Assembly (NCBI GenBank): GCA_902586125.1
Contig: CACIGI010000005.1
Location: 1 to 64,000, forward strand
Reading direction: 5' to 3'
Source of the DNA: an uncultured Pelagibacteraceae bacterium
Lineage (GTDB): Bacteria > Pseudomonadota > Alphaproteobacteria > Pelagibacterales > Pelagibacteraceae
Length of the DNA: 64,000 nucleotides
Each line of letters starts with the position of its first letter. Position 1 is the stretch's first letter. The position numbers and the translations under genes are program-made. A model generated the notes under the pieces. The model did no database searches. It was not told where the DNA came from and worked only from the letters and a program-made list of their open reading frames with translations. Shown here piece after piece: positions 53,750 through 63,079 of the stretch.

Positions 53750-55534
53750 ATGACGAAAATGACAACAGAAGAAGCTTTTGTAAAAGTTTTACAAATGCAT
53801 GGTATCGAACACTCTTTTGGAATTATTGGTTCAGCGTTCATGCCTATATCTGATATTTTCCCAGATGCAGGAATTACATTTTGGGATGTAGCACACGAAA
53901 CAAATGGTGGTTTGATTGCAGATGGTTACACAAGAGCTACAGGAAAAATGTCAATGGTTATTGCACAAAATGGTCCGGGTATAACAGGATTAGTAACACC
54001 AATTAAAACTGCTTATTGGAACCACACACCTCTATTATTAGTAACCCCACAAGCTGCGAATAAAACTATGGGGCAAGGTGGTTTTCAAGAAGTAGAACAA
54101 ATGAATTTGTTTAAAGACATGGTTTGTTATCAAGAAGAGGTAAGAGATCCCTCAAGAATGGCTGAAGTTTTAAATAGAGTAATAGAAAAAGCAATAAGAG
54201 GTTCAGCACCAGCACAAATAAACGTTCCAAGAGATTATTGGTGTCAAGTGATTGATATAGACCTTCCTCCAATCGTCAGATTAGAAAGACAAGGTGGAGG
54301 TGCTGATGCAATTGCTAAGGCAGCAGATTTATTATCTAAAGCGAAATTTCCAGTGATTTTATCTGGAGCAGGTGTTGTTATTGGTGGTGCAATTGAAGAA
54401 ACAAAAAAACTTGCTGAAAAACTTGATGCACCTGTTTGTTCGGGTTACCAACACAATGATAGTTTTCCAGGAAGTCACCCTTTAGCAGTTGGGCCATTAG
54501 GATACAATGGATCAAAAGCTGCGATGGAATTAATTTCTAAGGCTGATGTCGTTTTAGCTTTGGGAACAAGATTAAATCCTTTTTCAACTCTACCAGGTTA
54601 TGGAATTGATTATTGGCCAAAAAATGCAAGTATAATTCAAGTTGATATGAATCCAGATAGAATTGGACTAACTAAGAAAGTTACAGTTGGAATTAGTGGA
54701 GACGCAAAATTAGTTGCAAAGCAGATTTTAGAAAAATTATCATCAAATGCAGGCGATACAGATAGACAAAAAAGAAAAGATTTAATTCACCAAACAAAGT
54801 CAGCATGGTTACAAAAATTATCAAGTTTAGATCATGAAGATGATGATAAAGGAACAGTTTGGAATAAAGAGGCTAGAGAAAGAGATAAAGATAGAATGTC
54901 ACCAAGACAAGCTTGGCGAGCTATTCAAGCTGGTATGCCTGAGGATGTAATTATATCAAGTGATATTGGAAATAATTGTGCAATCGGCAATGCCTATCCA
55001 ACATTTGAAAAACCAAGAAAATATTTAGCGCCAGGTTTATTTGGTCCTTGTGGTTATGGTTTCCCATCAATTTTAGGTGCGAAAATTGGTTGTCCAGATA
55101 CACCTGTAATTGGTTTTGCGGGAGATGGAGCTTTTGGAATAAGTATGAACGAAATGAGTTCTTGTGCACGAGAGGAGTGGCCTGCAATTACAATGGTAAT
55201 TTTTAGAAACTACCAGTGGGGTGCTGAAAAAAGAAATACAACTCTTTGGTTTGATAATAATTTTGTTGGAACAGAACTTGATCCAGAATTAAGTTTTGCA
55301 AAAGTTGCAGAAGCCTGTGGTTTAAAAGGAGTTACTGTTAAGACTATGGAAGAGACTACAGCTGCCATTAAACAATCTTGTGCAGATCAAAAGAAAGATA
55401 TTACAACATTTATTGAAGTGATATTAAATCAAGAATTAGGTGAACCTTTTAGAAGAGATGCTATGAAAAAACCAGTAAGAGTAGCTGGTATTAAAAAAGA
55501 GGACATGAAGAAACAGCCCTCTTTAAATTCATAA
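53750..55534 (+). CDS. xsc: Sulfoacetaldehyde acetyltransferase
   Basis: ThDP enzyme, 594 aa, that turns sulfoacetaldehyde and phosphate into acetyl phosphate and sulfite. The N-terminal glutamate is in WDVAHETNGGLIADGYTRATGK. The ThDP/Mg motif is GFAGDGAFGISMNEMSS, followed by FRNYQWGAEKRNTTLWFDNN, a strong Xsc mark. It is the sink for taurine and isethionate carbon. Its usual neighbour pta is absent here; acetyl phosphate must be used elsewhere. Confidence 0.96.
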   Translation: MTKMTTEEAFVKVLQMHGIEHSFGIIGSAFMPISDIFPDAGITFWDVAHETNGGLIADGYTRATGKMSMVIAQNGPGITGLVTPIKTAYWNHTPLLLVTPQAANKTMGQGGFQEVEQMNLFKDMVCYQEEVRDPSRMAEVLNRVIEKAIRGSAPAQINVPRDYWCQVIDIDLPPIVRLERQGGGADAIAKAADLLSKAKFPVILSGAGVVIGGAIEETKKLAEKLDAPVCSGYQHNDSFPGSHPLAVGPLGYNGSKAAMELISKADVVLALGTRLNPFSTLPGYGIDYWPKNASIIQVDMNPDRIGLTKKVTVGISGDAKLVAKQILEKLSSNAGDTDRQKRKDLIHQTKSAWLQKLSSLDHEDDDKGTVWNKEARERDKDRMSPRQAWRAIQAGMPEDVIISSDIGNNCAIGNAYPTFEKPRKYLAPGLFGPCGYGFPSILGAKIGCPDTPVIGFAGDGAFGISMNEMSSCAREEWPAITMVIFRNYQWGAEKRNTTLWFDNNFVGTELDPELSFAKVAEACGLKGVTVKTMEETTAAIKQSCADQKKDITTFIEVILNQELGEPFRRDAMKKPVRVAGIKKEDMKKQPSLNS

Positions 55535-55562
55535 ATTTTAATTATAAAGAATCCCCTAACAT

Positions 55563-55943
55563 TTATTTGTGGCTACCTTTTTTGGCAAATTCCTCTAATT
55601 CTTTATTTAATTGTTTTTTAGATGATAAAAAACTGCAATTATATTCTTTTCTACCTTTAGTGTGTATCAAAATTAAATTATTTTTATCTATTTCACCAAC
55701 ATATCTTATTTCAATAATATCTGATTTTAACTCTTCATAGTTCAAATTAAGAAACTTAATTTCGTCTGTTTTATCTATGAAATAACTTTGGACGTTATCT
55801 AAATCTTTAAAAAAAAAGTAAAATGGATAACCTCTTATTGTCTCTATATTAGTTTCACATTTCATATACTTCCCTACTATTTCATCACCAAAAGAATTTG
55901 AAGAAATCATCACGCAAACTAATATTAGAAAAAGTTTTTTCAT
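55563..55943 (-). CDS. Secreted hypothetical protein
   Basis: A 126-aa protein with a signal peptide (MKKLFLILVCVMISSNSFGD). The mature part has two cysteines (YMKCETNIET and EYNCSFLSS) that could form a disulfide in the periplasm. No family recognised. It follows the 39-aa gene by one base. Confidence 0.65.
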   Translation of the reverse strand: MKKLFLILVCVMISSNSFGDEIVGKYMKCETNIETIRGYPFYFFFKDLDNVQSYFIDKTDEIKFLNLNYEELKSDIIEIRYVGEIDKNNLILIHTKGRKEYNCSFLSSKKQLNKELEEFAKKGSHK

Positions 55944-55944
55944 T

Positions 55945-56064
55945 CTATAAACTCATATCAGGCCAGTCTTTGTCATTATATCTATCAAGTTCTTTTTTTG
56001 TGATTGGTCTAAACAATATCCACCCAATAACAATTACTAAAGCTAGTAGTATTAATGTTTGCAT
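55945..56064 (-). CDS. 39-aa single-TM mini-protein
   Basis: ATG at 56064 to TAG at 55945. The first 17 residues are a membrane segment (LILLALVIVIGWILF) followed by RPITKKELDRYNDKDWPDMSL. It lies three bases after the end of the M23 peptidase gene and may be co-translated with it. The polar tail has a possible conserved DWPDM. Confidence 0.5.
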   Translation of the reverse strand: MQTLILLALVIVIGWILFRPITKKELDRYNDKDWPDMSL

Positions 56065-56067
56065 GAT

Positions 56068-56871
56068 TTAATTTATTACAGACATAGGATCTAGTCTAGT
56101 CTGAAACCAGTTTACTCTAAAATCCAGATGTGGGCCAGTCGATCTTCCAGTTGAACCAACAGTTCCAATGATATCTCCTTGATTAATTTTATCTCCAACA
56201 GAAACCATTACATTTTCAAGATGTGAATAAATAGTTGAGATGCCATGACCATGATCCATAATTATTGTTCCACCCGTATAATAAAGATCATCTTCAGCCA
56301 TGGTAACAATACCCGATCCAGATGACTTGATCATAGTTCCTTGTTTAGCAGCAATATCAATTCCATAATGAGGCCATTTCGGTTTACCATTTAAAATTCT
56401 CTGGCTTCCATAAACACCACTGATAATACCTTCAACTGGCATAATAAATTGATTTTTGAAAAAGGATAAATCAGAATTAATTGCTCTTGCTTCACCAATT
56501 TTATTATTTTCTTCTTTTATTCTTTTATAAACAGACTCTGGAGGTGTGACTTTACTTTCTTCTAAACCATCTATTCTTTGAATATTATATTTTCTTTTAA
56601 GAACTTTCTTAATAATTTTATCTTTTTTTCCACCTATAATTTTTGTAATTATTAAATCAAATTTTCTATCTCTATCTAGCCCAAAAACAAAAAAACCATC
56701 CTCTGATACTTTAACTTGTTTCTTATCTATTATAATTTTTGCTGTTGGATCAGTCTTACCAATAATAAAGTGTCCTTGTAGAAATTTTCCTGTAAATTCT
56801 ATTGCTATTGAGTGAGTTGGTAAAAAACAGAAAATTAAAAAAAATAATTTACTTATTATCTTGCAGTCCAT
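56068..56871 (-). CDS. M23 family metallopeptidase
   Basis: A 267-aa secreted protein with a signal peptide (FFLIFCFLPTHSIAI). The N-terminal half is a beta domain with charged repeats. The LytM/M23 core follows: PHYGIDIAAKQGT holds the first zinc His and Asp, IMDHGHGIST a catalytic His, and GPHLDFRVNW the HxD-type ligand. It cuts peptidoglycan or acts as a cell division activator. It overlaps the SDR gene by 16 bases. Confidence 0.92.
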   Translation of the reverse strand: MDCKIISKLFFLIFCFLPTHSIAIEFTGKFLQGHFIIGKTDPTAKIIIDKKQVKVSEDGFFVFGLDRDRKFDLIITKIIGGKKDKIIKKVLKRKYNIQRIDGLEESKVTPPESVYKRIKEENNKIGEARAINSDLSFFKNQFIMPVEGIISGVYGSQRILNGKPKWPHYGIDIAAKQGTMIKSSGSGIVTMAEDDLYYTGGTIIMDHGHGISTIYSHLENVMVSVGDKINQGDIIGTVGSTGRSTGPHLDFRVNWFQTRLDPMSVIN

Positions 56872-57623
56872 CCACCATCAACCAATAATGAAGTTCCTGT
56901 AATCATCGATGCAGCATCAGAGGCAAGAAAAACGGCTGCACTTGAAACATCAGAAAGTTCAGCAAATTTTCCTAACGGAATATTTCCTAAGACTTCTTTT
57001 TTAAATTTTTTACTTTTAAGAAATTTTTTTGTCATTGGAGTAACCACAAATGTAGGGCATACAGTGTTAACTCTTATATTATATTTAGCAAGATCAATAG
57101 ACATTCCTTTTGTTAATCCCTCCAAACCAAATTTTGTCATGTTGTATACGCTTCGAATAGGACCCCCAACATGACCCATTTGTGATGACATGTTGACAAT
57201 TGAACCACCAATTTTTTTTCGATTTTTTGACTTGATCATCTTAAGAGCACACAGCTGAGCAAGGTTAAAAGTTGCAATCGTATTTATTTTTACAAGATAT
57301 TCCATATTTTTAGTTTTCACTTTTGTAAAATGTTCAGGAATATTATTGCCAGCATTATTAATCAAAATATCTATTCTTGGTTGTTTAATAATAATATCTT
57401 TAATTTCATTATAATTTGTGATGTCACAAACATAAGATTTACATTTTGACTTTAATTTTTTAATCTTTTTGGAAACTTCATCTAGATCTTTTTTAGTTCT
57501 ACTAATTATAATCAAATTTGCTCCAGCTTCTGCAAGTGCTATAGCACAAGCTCTTCCAATTCCTTTGCCAGCACCAGTGACAACTGCCGTTTTATTCTTT
57601 AAGTTATAATTTTTTAAATACAT
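56856..57623 (-). CDS. Short-chain dehydrogenase/reductase
   Basis: A 255-aa classical SDR. The cofactor site TGAGKGIGRA is at residues 17-26, NNAGNN at about 90, the catalytic Ser region NMSSQMGHVG, the YNMTKFG Tyr-Lys pair and a C-terminal TGTSLLVDGGWTA. It oxidises or reduces a hydroxy group; its place near xsc, suyAB and the GMC gene allows a role with sulfonate alcohols, but that is inference. It shares one base with terC. Confidence 0.9.
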   Translation of the reverse strand: MYLKNYNLKNKTAVVTGAGKGIGRACAIALAEAGANLIIISRTKKDLDEVSKKIKKLKSKCKSYVCDITNYNEIKDIIIKQPRIDILINNAGNNIPEHFTKVKTKNMEYLVKINTIATFNLAQLCALKMIKSKNRKKIGGSIVNMSSQMGHVGGPIRSVYNMTKFGLEGLTKGMSIDLAKYNIRVNTVCPTFVVTPMTKKFLKSKKFKKEVLGNIPLGKFAELSDVSSAAVFLASDAASMITGTSLLVDGGWTAR

Positions 57624-58219
57624 TATAAAAACAATATTTTAATATCTGTGTAAATCAATTCAATAGCAACAACTAATATTGCAATCAAACCTGCCCATGC
57701 AATCCATTTATATTTCTTAATCCAATTTGATATTAAAGTTGCTGCAAATGCCATTAATACAATTGATAGAACTAAACCAAATACTAATAATCCATAATTA
57801 TCCCCAGCTGCCCCTGCAACTCCTAAAACATTATCTAAGCTCATTGTAAAATCTGCTAGTAGAATTGTCCAAATAGCTTTAAAAAAATTAGAATTATCAA
57901 CTTTTATATCATTGTGATTTTCAGAACCTTTAATAACATCAACATACAATTTGTAGACAATATAAAGAAGAAGCAAACCTCCAAAAAGCCTTAGCCCAGT
58001 TATTTGAAGTAAATATGCAGTCAGTAAAGTTAAAATAATTCTTAAAACAACCGCACCACCAATTCCAAAAATAATAATTTTTCTTCTTTGTTCTAAAGGA
58101 AATTTTGATGCAACCATACCAATTATTATTGCATTGTCTCCTGCAAGTACTAAATCGATTAAAATAATTTGAGTTAATATAGTTAATTGTTCTGGCGTAA
58201 ATAATTCAGCAAACATCAA
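57623..58219 (-). CDS. TerC-family integral membrane protein
   Basis: A 198-aa protein with about seven hydrophobic segments. The two TerC acid motifs are in LVLAGDNAIIIGMV and TMSLDNVLGVAGAAGDN. Members (Alx, YjbE) export manganese or other cations. It overlaps the GMC gene by four bases, so the two are in one operon. No direct link to sulfonate use is visible. Confidence 0.9.
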   Translation of the reverse strand: MMFAELFTPEQLTILTQIILIDLVLAGDNAIIIGMVASKFPLEQRRKIIIFGIGGAVVLRIILTLLTAYLLQITGLRLFGGLLLLYIVYKLYVDVIKGSENHNDIKVDNSNFFKAIWTILLADFTMSLDNVLGVAGAAGDNYGLLVFGLVLSIVLMAFAATLISNWIKKYKWIAWAGLIAILVVAIELIYTDIKILFL

Positions 58220-59811
58220 TGGGTAAGTATCATATCTGCACCTTTTTCTGCAATCATTATTGTGGGTGCATTGGTATTACCTGATGTAATGTTTGGCATT
58301 ATAGAAGCGTCAATTACTCTTAAATTTTTAATTCCTTTTACTTTTAGTTTTTCATCAACTACAGCCATATCATCTTGGCCCATTTTACATGTGCCAACTG
58401 GATGAAAAATTGTTTGTGCAAAATCTGAACCAGCTTTTACAAGTTCCTCGTCATCATTAATGTCAATACCTGGCCTGTATTCCTCAGGTTTATATTTTTT
58501 AAATGTTTCAGACTCCATGACAATTTTTCTTGTAAGTTTTAATCCTTTAGCTGCAACAATTCGATCGTGATCAGTTGAAAGATAATTCATTTTTATTTTT
58601 GCATATGTTCTGGAGTCTTTATTTACGATACTCACATGACCTCTACTAGTAGGTCTAATATTTGAAACAGTAGGTGTGAAAGCATGAAAATCATGATTTT
58701 TAGTTGCTCCCAAAGTATCCATGCTCATTGGTTGTACGTGCCATTGTAGATCTGGTAATTCTAATGATGGATCACTTTTAGCAAACATACACATTTGGCT
58801 CGCTCCCATGGTCATTGGTCCACTTCGATTAAAAATATATTCCAGACCAATCATTAATTTTCCGAATAAACTATTAATTTTTTTATTTAAAGATTTAAGT
58901 CCTTGAATTTTATATATAGGTCTAAACATTAAGTGATCCTGTAAATTTTCACCTACACCTTTTAATTCTTGTACTACATCTATACCTAAATCCTTTAATT
59001 TTTGAGAATTTCCTATTCCAGAAGTTTGCAATATTTGAGGTGAACCTATCGAACCAGATGATAAAATTATTTCTTTATTACAAGTTAATTTTTTAAGCTT
59101 ATCACCCTGCCAGTATTCAATTCCTTTTGCAGTTTTACCTTCAAAATTAATTTTTTTTACATGGGCATTAGTTATGGTTTCTAAATTTTTTCTATTTTTT
59201 ACTGGGTTTAAATATCCAACCGCAGTGCTACATCTAAAGCCATCTTTTTCAGTAACTTGAAAATAACCACATCCATGGTTATTTCCTGTGTTAAAATCTT
59301 TTGTTTTGGGGATACCAAACTCTTCGGCGGCATTTTGAAATTCGTTTAATAATGGTAACTGAATTCTTTGATCAGAAACTGAGAGAGGCCCTCCAATACC
59401 ATGAAATTCATTTTTTCCTCTTTCTTGGTTTTCTGCTTTTTTAAAATATGGCAGAACATCATCCCAACCCCAACCAGTATTTCCTAATTGTCGCCAAACA
59501 TCATAATCTCTACTTTGTCCTCTAATATACAGTAGTCCGTTGATTGAAGAGCTGCCACCTAATGTTTTACCTCTTGGATAACGAATTGATCTATTGTTCA
59601 TTGAAGCATCCGGCTCAGTTTTATAACACCAATCGACAGAGGAATTGTGCATTGTTTTAAAATATCCAACAGGAATATGTATCCATGGATAATTATCTTT
59701 CCCTCCAGCTTCAATTAATACGACTTTATTATTTGGATTTTCAGAAAGTCTATTTGCTAGAACACACCCTGCTGATCCAGCACCAATAATTATAAAATCA
59801 AAATTTTCCAT
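58216..59811 (-). CDS. GMC-family flavin alcohol dehydrogenase (choline dehydrogenase-like)
   Basis: A 531-aa FAD enzyme. The dinucleotide site FIIIGAGSAGCVLANRL is at the N-terminus, the GMC signatures are at RGKTLGGSSSINGLLYIRGQ and SSGSIGSPQILQTSGIG, and C-terminal HPVGTCKMG with SGNTNAPTIMIAEKGA carries the catalytic His and Asn. It oxidises a small alcohol to the aldehyde. The divergent TRAP genes and nearby xsc make isethionate (IseJ-like) one candidate; choline is another. Confidence 0.88.
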   Translation of the reverse strand: MENFDFIIIGAGSAGCVLANRLSENPNNKVVLIEAGGKDNYPWIHIPVGYFKTMHNSSVDWCYKTEPDASMNNRSIRYPRGKTLGGSSSINGLLYIRGQSRDYDVWRQLGNTGWGWDDVLPYFKKAENQERGKNEFHGIGGPLSVSDQRIQLPLLNEFQNAAEEFGIPKTKDFNTGNNHGCGYFQVTEKDGFRCSTAVGYLNPVKNRKNLETITNAHVKKINFEGKTAKGIEYWQGDKLKKLTCNKEIILSSGSIGSPQILQTSGIGNSQKLKDLGIDVVQELKGVGENLQDHLMFRPIYKIQGLKSLNKKINSLFGKLMIGLEYIFNRSGPMTMGASQMCMFAKSDPSLELPDLQWHVQPMSMDTLGATKNHDFHAFTPTVSNIRPTSRGHVSIVNKDSRTYAKIKMNYLSTDHDRIVAAKGLKLTRKIVMESETFKKYKPEEYRPGIDINDDEELVKAGSDFAQTIFHPVGTCKMGQDDMAVVDEKLKVKGIKNLRVIDASIMPNITSGNTNAPTIMIAEKGADMILTH

Positions 59812-59944
59812 CCCAAGTTGAATAGTTTTTTTTATCTTTGTAATTAAATCATCTTTACACTCATATTAATCAATTGTCACTTGTGTAGAGTTTGTTTTTC
59901 TGATTGAATTGATATGTTAAATTTAACTAACAAGAGGAAAAATA

Positions 59945-61039
59945 ATGAAAAAAATCATTTCAATGTTATTTGCATCAATTTTAGTTCTTGGATTTACTTC
60001 CAGTGCTAATGCTGCAAAAACATTAAAGTGTCAAACTGTTCTAAACACCAAAGCTGATGAAGTGAAAATGTTAAAGGACTTTACTGACACAGTAACTGAA
60101 TTAACGAGTGGCTCTTTAAAATTTGAAATATTACCAGCTGGTGCAGTTGTGGGAGTGAAAGAAACTCTAGATGCTGTTGATAAAGGTTTGATTGATTGTG
60201 GTTTCGCATGGACTCACTATTGGTCAGGTGATCACCCTGCTGCTATGTTATTTGGTTCGCCAGTAGCTGGTGGTGGAGTAGGTATCGACAATATCGCATT
60301 CCTATCATGGTTCCAATATGGTGGTGGTAAAGAGTTATACGACCAACTTTGGAAAGAAATGGGAAGAGATATTAAAGGATTTATGATTCAACCAGTTGGC
60401 CCAGAAGCTTTAGGTTGGTTTCCAAAACCAATTAAAGATATGGCTGACTTTAGAAAATATAAGTTCAGAACTCCTCCAGGAATTCCAGGACAAACTTATA
60501 AAGACATTGGTATAGCGTCTGTTGCAATGGGTGGTGGAGATATTCTTCCAGCTCTTGAAGCAGGAACTATCGATGCTGCTGAGTGGTGTTGTCCAAAACC
60601 AGACTTAACATTTGGTTTTCAAAAAGTGTTAAAGCATTATTACTTACAAGGTTTACACCAAGTAGTCGTAAATGCTGACTTTTATATTACTGGAAAAACA
60701 TACAATGCTATGAGTGCTCATGAGAAAAAGTCACTTGAAGTAGCTGCTAATGCTTCATTAGCAAAATCTTTAAGTTACAGAATCTATGAGAATGGTAAAG
60801 CTTTAAGAGAGCTAACTACTAAACATGGAGTAATTCTAGAAGATACACCTTCAGATTATTTCACAGAATATATGGCTGCAGCTAAAGCATCTTTAAATAA
60901 GAATGCTAAAAATAATAAATTTTTTAACGAAGTTTACACTTCAATGAAAAATTTTGCTGATGTTGCTGTTCCTTTCTGGAGTGGTGCTCAAATGTCTAAT
61001 GCGAAGCTAGGAATGGCTCACGCAGCAACATTAAAGTAA
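59945..61039 (+). CDS. TRAP transporter substrate-binding protein (DctP/FcbT type)
   Basis: A 364-aa periplasmic protein with a signal peptide (IISMLFASILVLGFTSSANA). The TRAP fold is clear: LKFEILPAGAVVGVKETLDAV, LGWFPKPIKDMADFRKYKFRTPPG with the conserved arginine, and LPALEAGTIDAAEWCCP. It resembles the mannitol/chloroaromatic-type subset. A good ribosome site (AAGAGGA) precedes it. A strong hairpin follows it and precedes the two membrane subunits. Confidence 0.93.
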   Translation: MKKIISMLFASILVLGFTSSANAAKTLKCQTVLNTKADEVKMLKDFTDTVTELTSGSLKFEILPAGAVVGVKETLDAVDKGLIDCGFAWTHYWSGDHPAAMLFGSPVAGGGVGIDNIAFLSWFQYGGGKELYDQLWKEMGRDIKGFMIQPVGPEALGWFPKPIKDMADFRKYKFRTPPGIPGQTYKDIGIASVAMGGGDILPALEAGTIDAAEWCCPKPDLTFGFQKVLKHYYLQGLHQVVVNADFYITGKTYNAMSAHEKKSLEVAANASLAKSLSYRIYENGKALRELTTKHGVILEDTPSDYFTEYMAAAKASLNKNAKNNKFFNEVYTSMKNFADVAVPFWSGAQMSNAKLGMAHAATLK

Positions 61040-61060
61040 TCAGTAATCAATCTTGATTTT

Positions 61061-61097
61061 TTAGAGCGGACTTTTAAAGTCCGCTCTAATTTTTTTT
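61061..61097 (+). terminator. Terminator/attenuator between dctP and dctQ
   Basis: TTAGAGCGGACTTT (61061-61074) and AAAGTCCGCTCTAA (61076-61089) form a perfect 14-bp inverted repeat followed by eight T. It would let binding protein mRNA exceed that of the membrane subunits. Confidence 0.92.
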
Positions 61098-61108
61098 ACT
61101 AAAATTTT

Positions 61109-61723
61109 ATGGCAGACGAACCTGGTAAACTAGATATCTCTGATGAAATGATTGCCGAAAGGCGAGGTGGATCAGGTAAAATGCCAACAGATATGCCATC
61201 ATGGATGGCTAAATCTATTGTTAATATTGATAAATTCAGTAAGTGGATTGGTAGTATTGTTTGTTGGATATTGATGCCACTCATTTTTGCAATGACCTAT
61301 GAAGTTCTTGCAAGAAAATTATTTTTAGCACCAACAATTTGGGCTTACGACATAAGCCGTTTTCTTTATGGTGCATTATTTATGCTTGGTGCAGGATATG
61401 CTCTTTCTAGAGGAGTGCATATAAGAGCAGATTTTTTATACAGAAATTTTAAAACTAAAACTCAAGGTCTTATTGATTTCTGGTTATATCTTTTATTTTA
61501 TTTTCCAGGACTAATTGTTTTTCTTTATATGACTATAGGTTTTGTTGAAGAGTCAATTAGAAGAGGCGAACGAGGGATGGATACTACTTGGATGCCTTAT
61601 ATGTGGCCTATTAAAACGTGTTTGTTACTTGGAATTATTTTTTTATTAATTCAAGGTTTTTCAGAATTACTAAAAAGTTATTGGGCAGCTAAAAAAGGTG
61701 AGTGGCCAGGAGAGAAAAAATGA
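61109..61723 (+). CDS. TRAP transporter small permease (DctQ)
   Basis: A 204-aa membrane protein with four hydrophobic segments after a polar N-terminus of about 45 residues. PLIFAMTYEVLARKLFLAPTIW and SRGVHIRADFLYRNF are DctQ-type. It forms the membrane complex with DctM, which overlaps it by four bases (ATGA). Confidence 0.9.
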   Translation: MADEPGKLDISDEMIAERRGGSGKMPTDMPSWMAKSIVNIDKFSKWIGSIVCWILMPLIFAMTYEVLARKLFLAPTIWAYDISRFLYGALFMLGAGYALSRGVHIRADFLYRNFKTKTQGLIDFWLYLLFYFPGLIVFLYMTIGFVEESIRRGERGMDTTWMPYMWPIKTCLLLGIIFLLIQGFSELLKSYWAAKKGEWPGEKK

Positions 61724-63054
61724 TATCAGAATTCATTGATCCAGCTATTTTAGGTTTCATTTTAGTTGGTGTGATGCTATTTGCAATATTTATAGGATTT
61801 CCAATTTCATTCACTTTAATTTTTTTAGGATTTGTATTTGGTTATCTTGGTTTTGGAAAATTAGTTTTTTATTTAATGACCCTTCAATTCTCAATGGTCA
61901 TGACCGAACAAACGCTCGCCGCCGTCCCGCTCTTTGTTTTTATGGGTATTATGATGGAACAAGCTGGATTGATGGAGAGGTTGTTTTCAGCATTTCAAAT
62001 GATGCTAGCAAAAGTTAAGGGGTCTTTATATTACGCAGTTTTATTTGTTTCAGTTATATTTGCTGCAGCAACAGGAATTGTTGGTGCATCAGTCACAATT
62101 CTTGGAATTATGGCTGCAAAATCCATGAATAGATCTGGTTATGATGTAAAACTTGCTGCTGGTACTATTACTGCTGGCGGTACTTTAGGAATTTTAATTC
62201 CACCAAGTATTATGCTTGTTGTAATGGGACCTATTATGGAAATTCCAGTAATAGATTTATTTGCAGCTGCAATCTTACCAGGAATTCTTCTCGCTAGTTT
62301 GTACGCAGCTTACACAACAATCAGATGCATGATTAATCCAAAACTTGGACCTGTTTTACCTGATGATATGAGAGCTGCAAGTATGAGAGAAGTATGGATA
62401 GAATTTTTCTTAGGTTTAGTTCCCCCAGCAGCTTTAGTATTTGCTGCATTAGGAAGTATTTTATTTGGATTTGCAACTCCAACAGAAGCAGCAGGCTGTG
62501 GAGCTATGGGTGCTTTATTACTCTCTTTAGCTTATAAAAAATTAACTCTTTCAAAACTTCAAGAAGCATTAGTGAAAACATTAGAGATTACTGCTTTAAT
62601 AATGGTTTTAGTTGCGGCATCAAATTTTTTTGGTGCAGTTTTTGCAAGACTAGGAACCCCAACTCTTTTGACTGAATTTTTATTAGGCTTAGAAATGAAC
62701 AAGTATTTAATTCTAGCGATGATAATGGTTATGATTTTTTTATTGGGTTGGCCGTTAGAATGGGTACCCATTGTGATGATTATTATTCCAATAATTTTAC
62801 CATTGGTAGAGGCATTAGGATTTAATTTAACTTGGTTTGCAATTTTAGTTGCCGTTAATTTACAGACCGCCTGGCTCTCACCTCCAGTAGCACTCTCAGC
62901 TTATTTTTTAAAAGGAGTTGTTCCTGAATGGGATTTAAAAGATATTTATTATGGAATGATGCAGTTTATGGTTCTTCAAGTGATAGGATTAGTTTTGATC
63001 ATTATATTTCCTAAAATTGCACTTTGGTTACCAACTCTCTTATATGGACAGTAG
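61720..63054 (+). CDS. TRAP transporter large permease (DctM)
   Basis: A roughly 444-aa permease with about 12 hydrophobic segments. The start ISEFIDPAILGFILVGVMLF, TAGGTLGILIPPSIMLVVMG and PTEAAGCGAMGALLL are DctM marks. The frame reaches a GTG at 61702, but the ATG at 61720 has the GGAGAG ribosome site and the four-base overlap with dctQ. It drives solute uptake with the sodium gradient. Confidence 0.94.
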   Translation: MISEFIDPAILGFILVGVMLFAIFIGFPISFTLIFLGFVFGYLGFGKLVFYLMTLQFSMVMTEQTLAAVPLFVFMGIMMEQAGLMERLFSAFQMMLAKVKGSLYYAVLFVSVIFAAATGIVGASVTILGIMAAKSMNRSGYDVKLAAGTITAGGTLGILIPPSIMLVVMGPIMEIPVIDLFAAAILPGILLASLYAAYTTIRCMINPKLGPVLPDDMRAASMREVWIEFFLGLVPPAALVFAALGSILFGFATPTEAAGCGAMGALLLSLAYKKLTLSKLQEALVKTLEITALIMVLVAASNFFGAVFARLGTPTLLTEFLLGLEMNKYLILAMIMVMIFLLGWPLEWVPIVMIIIPIILPLVEALGFNLTWFAILVAVNLQTAWLSPPVALSAYFLKGVVPEWDLKDIYYGMMQFMVLQVIGLVLIIIFPKIALWLPTLLYGQ

Positions 63055-63079
63055 AATATTAAAGTTTTATATTGTCTAA

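Noticed and set aside
61702-61719. GTG start of dctM
   Set aside because: The ATG at 61720 has a ribosome site and an ATGA overlap with dctQ.
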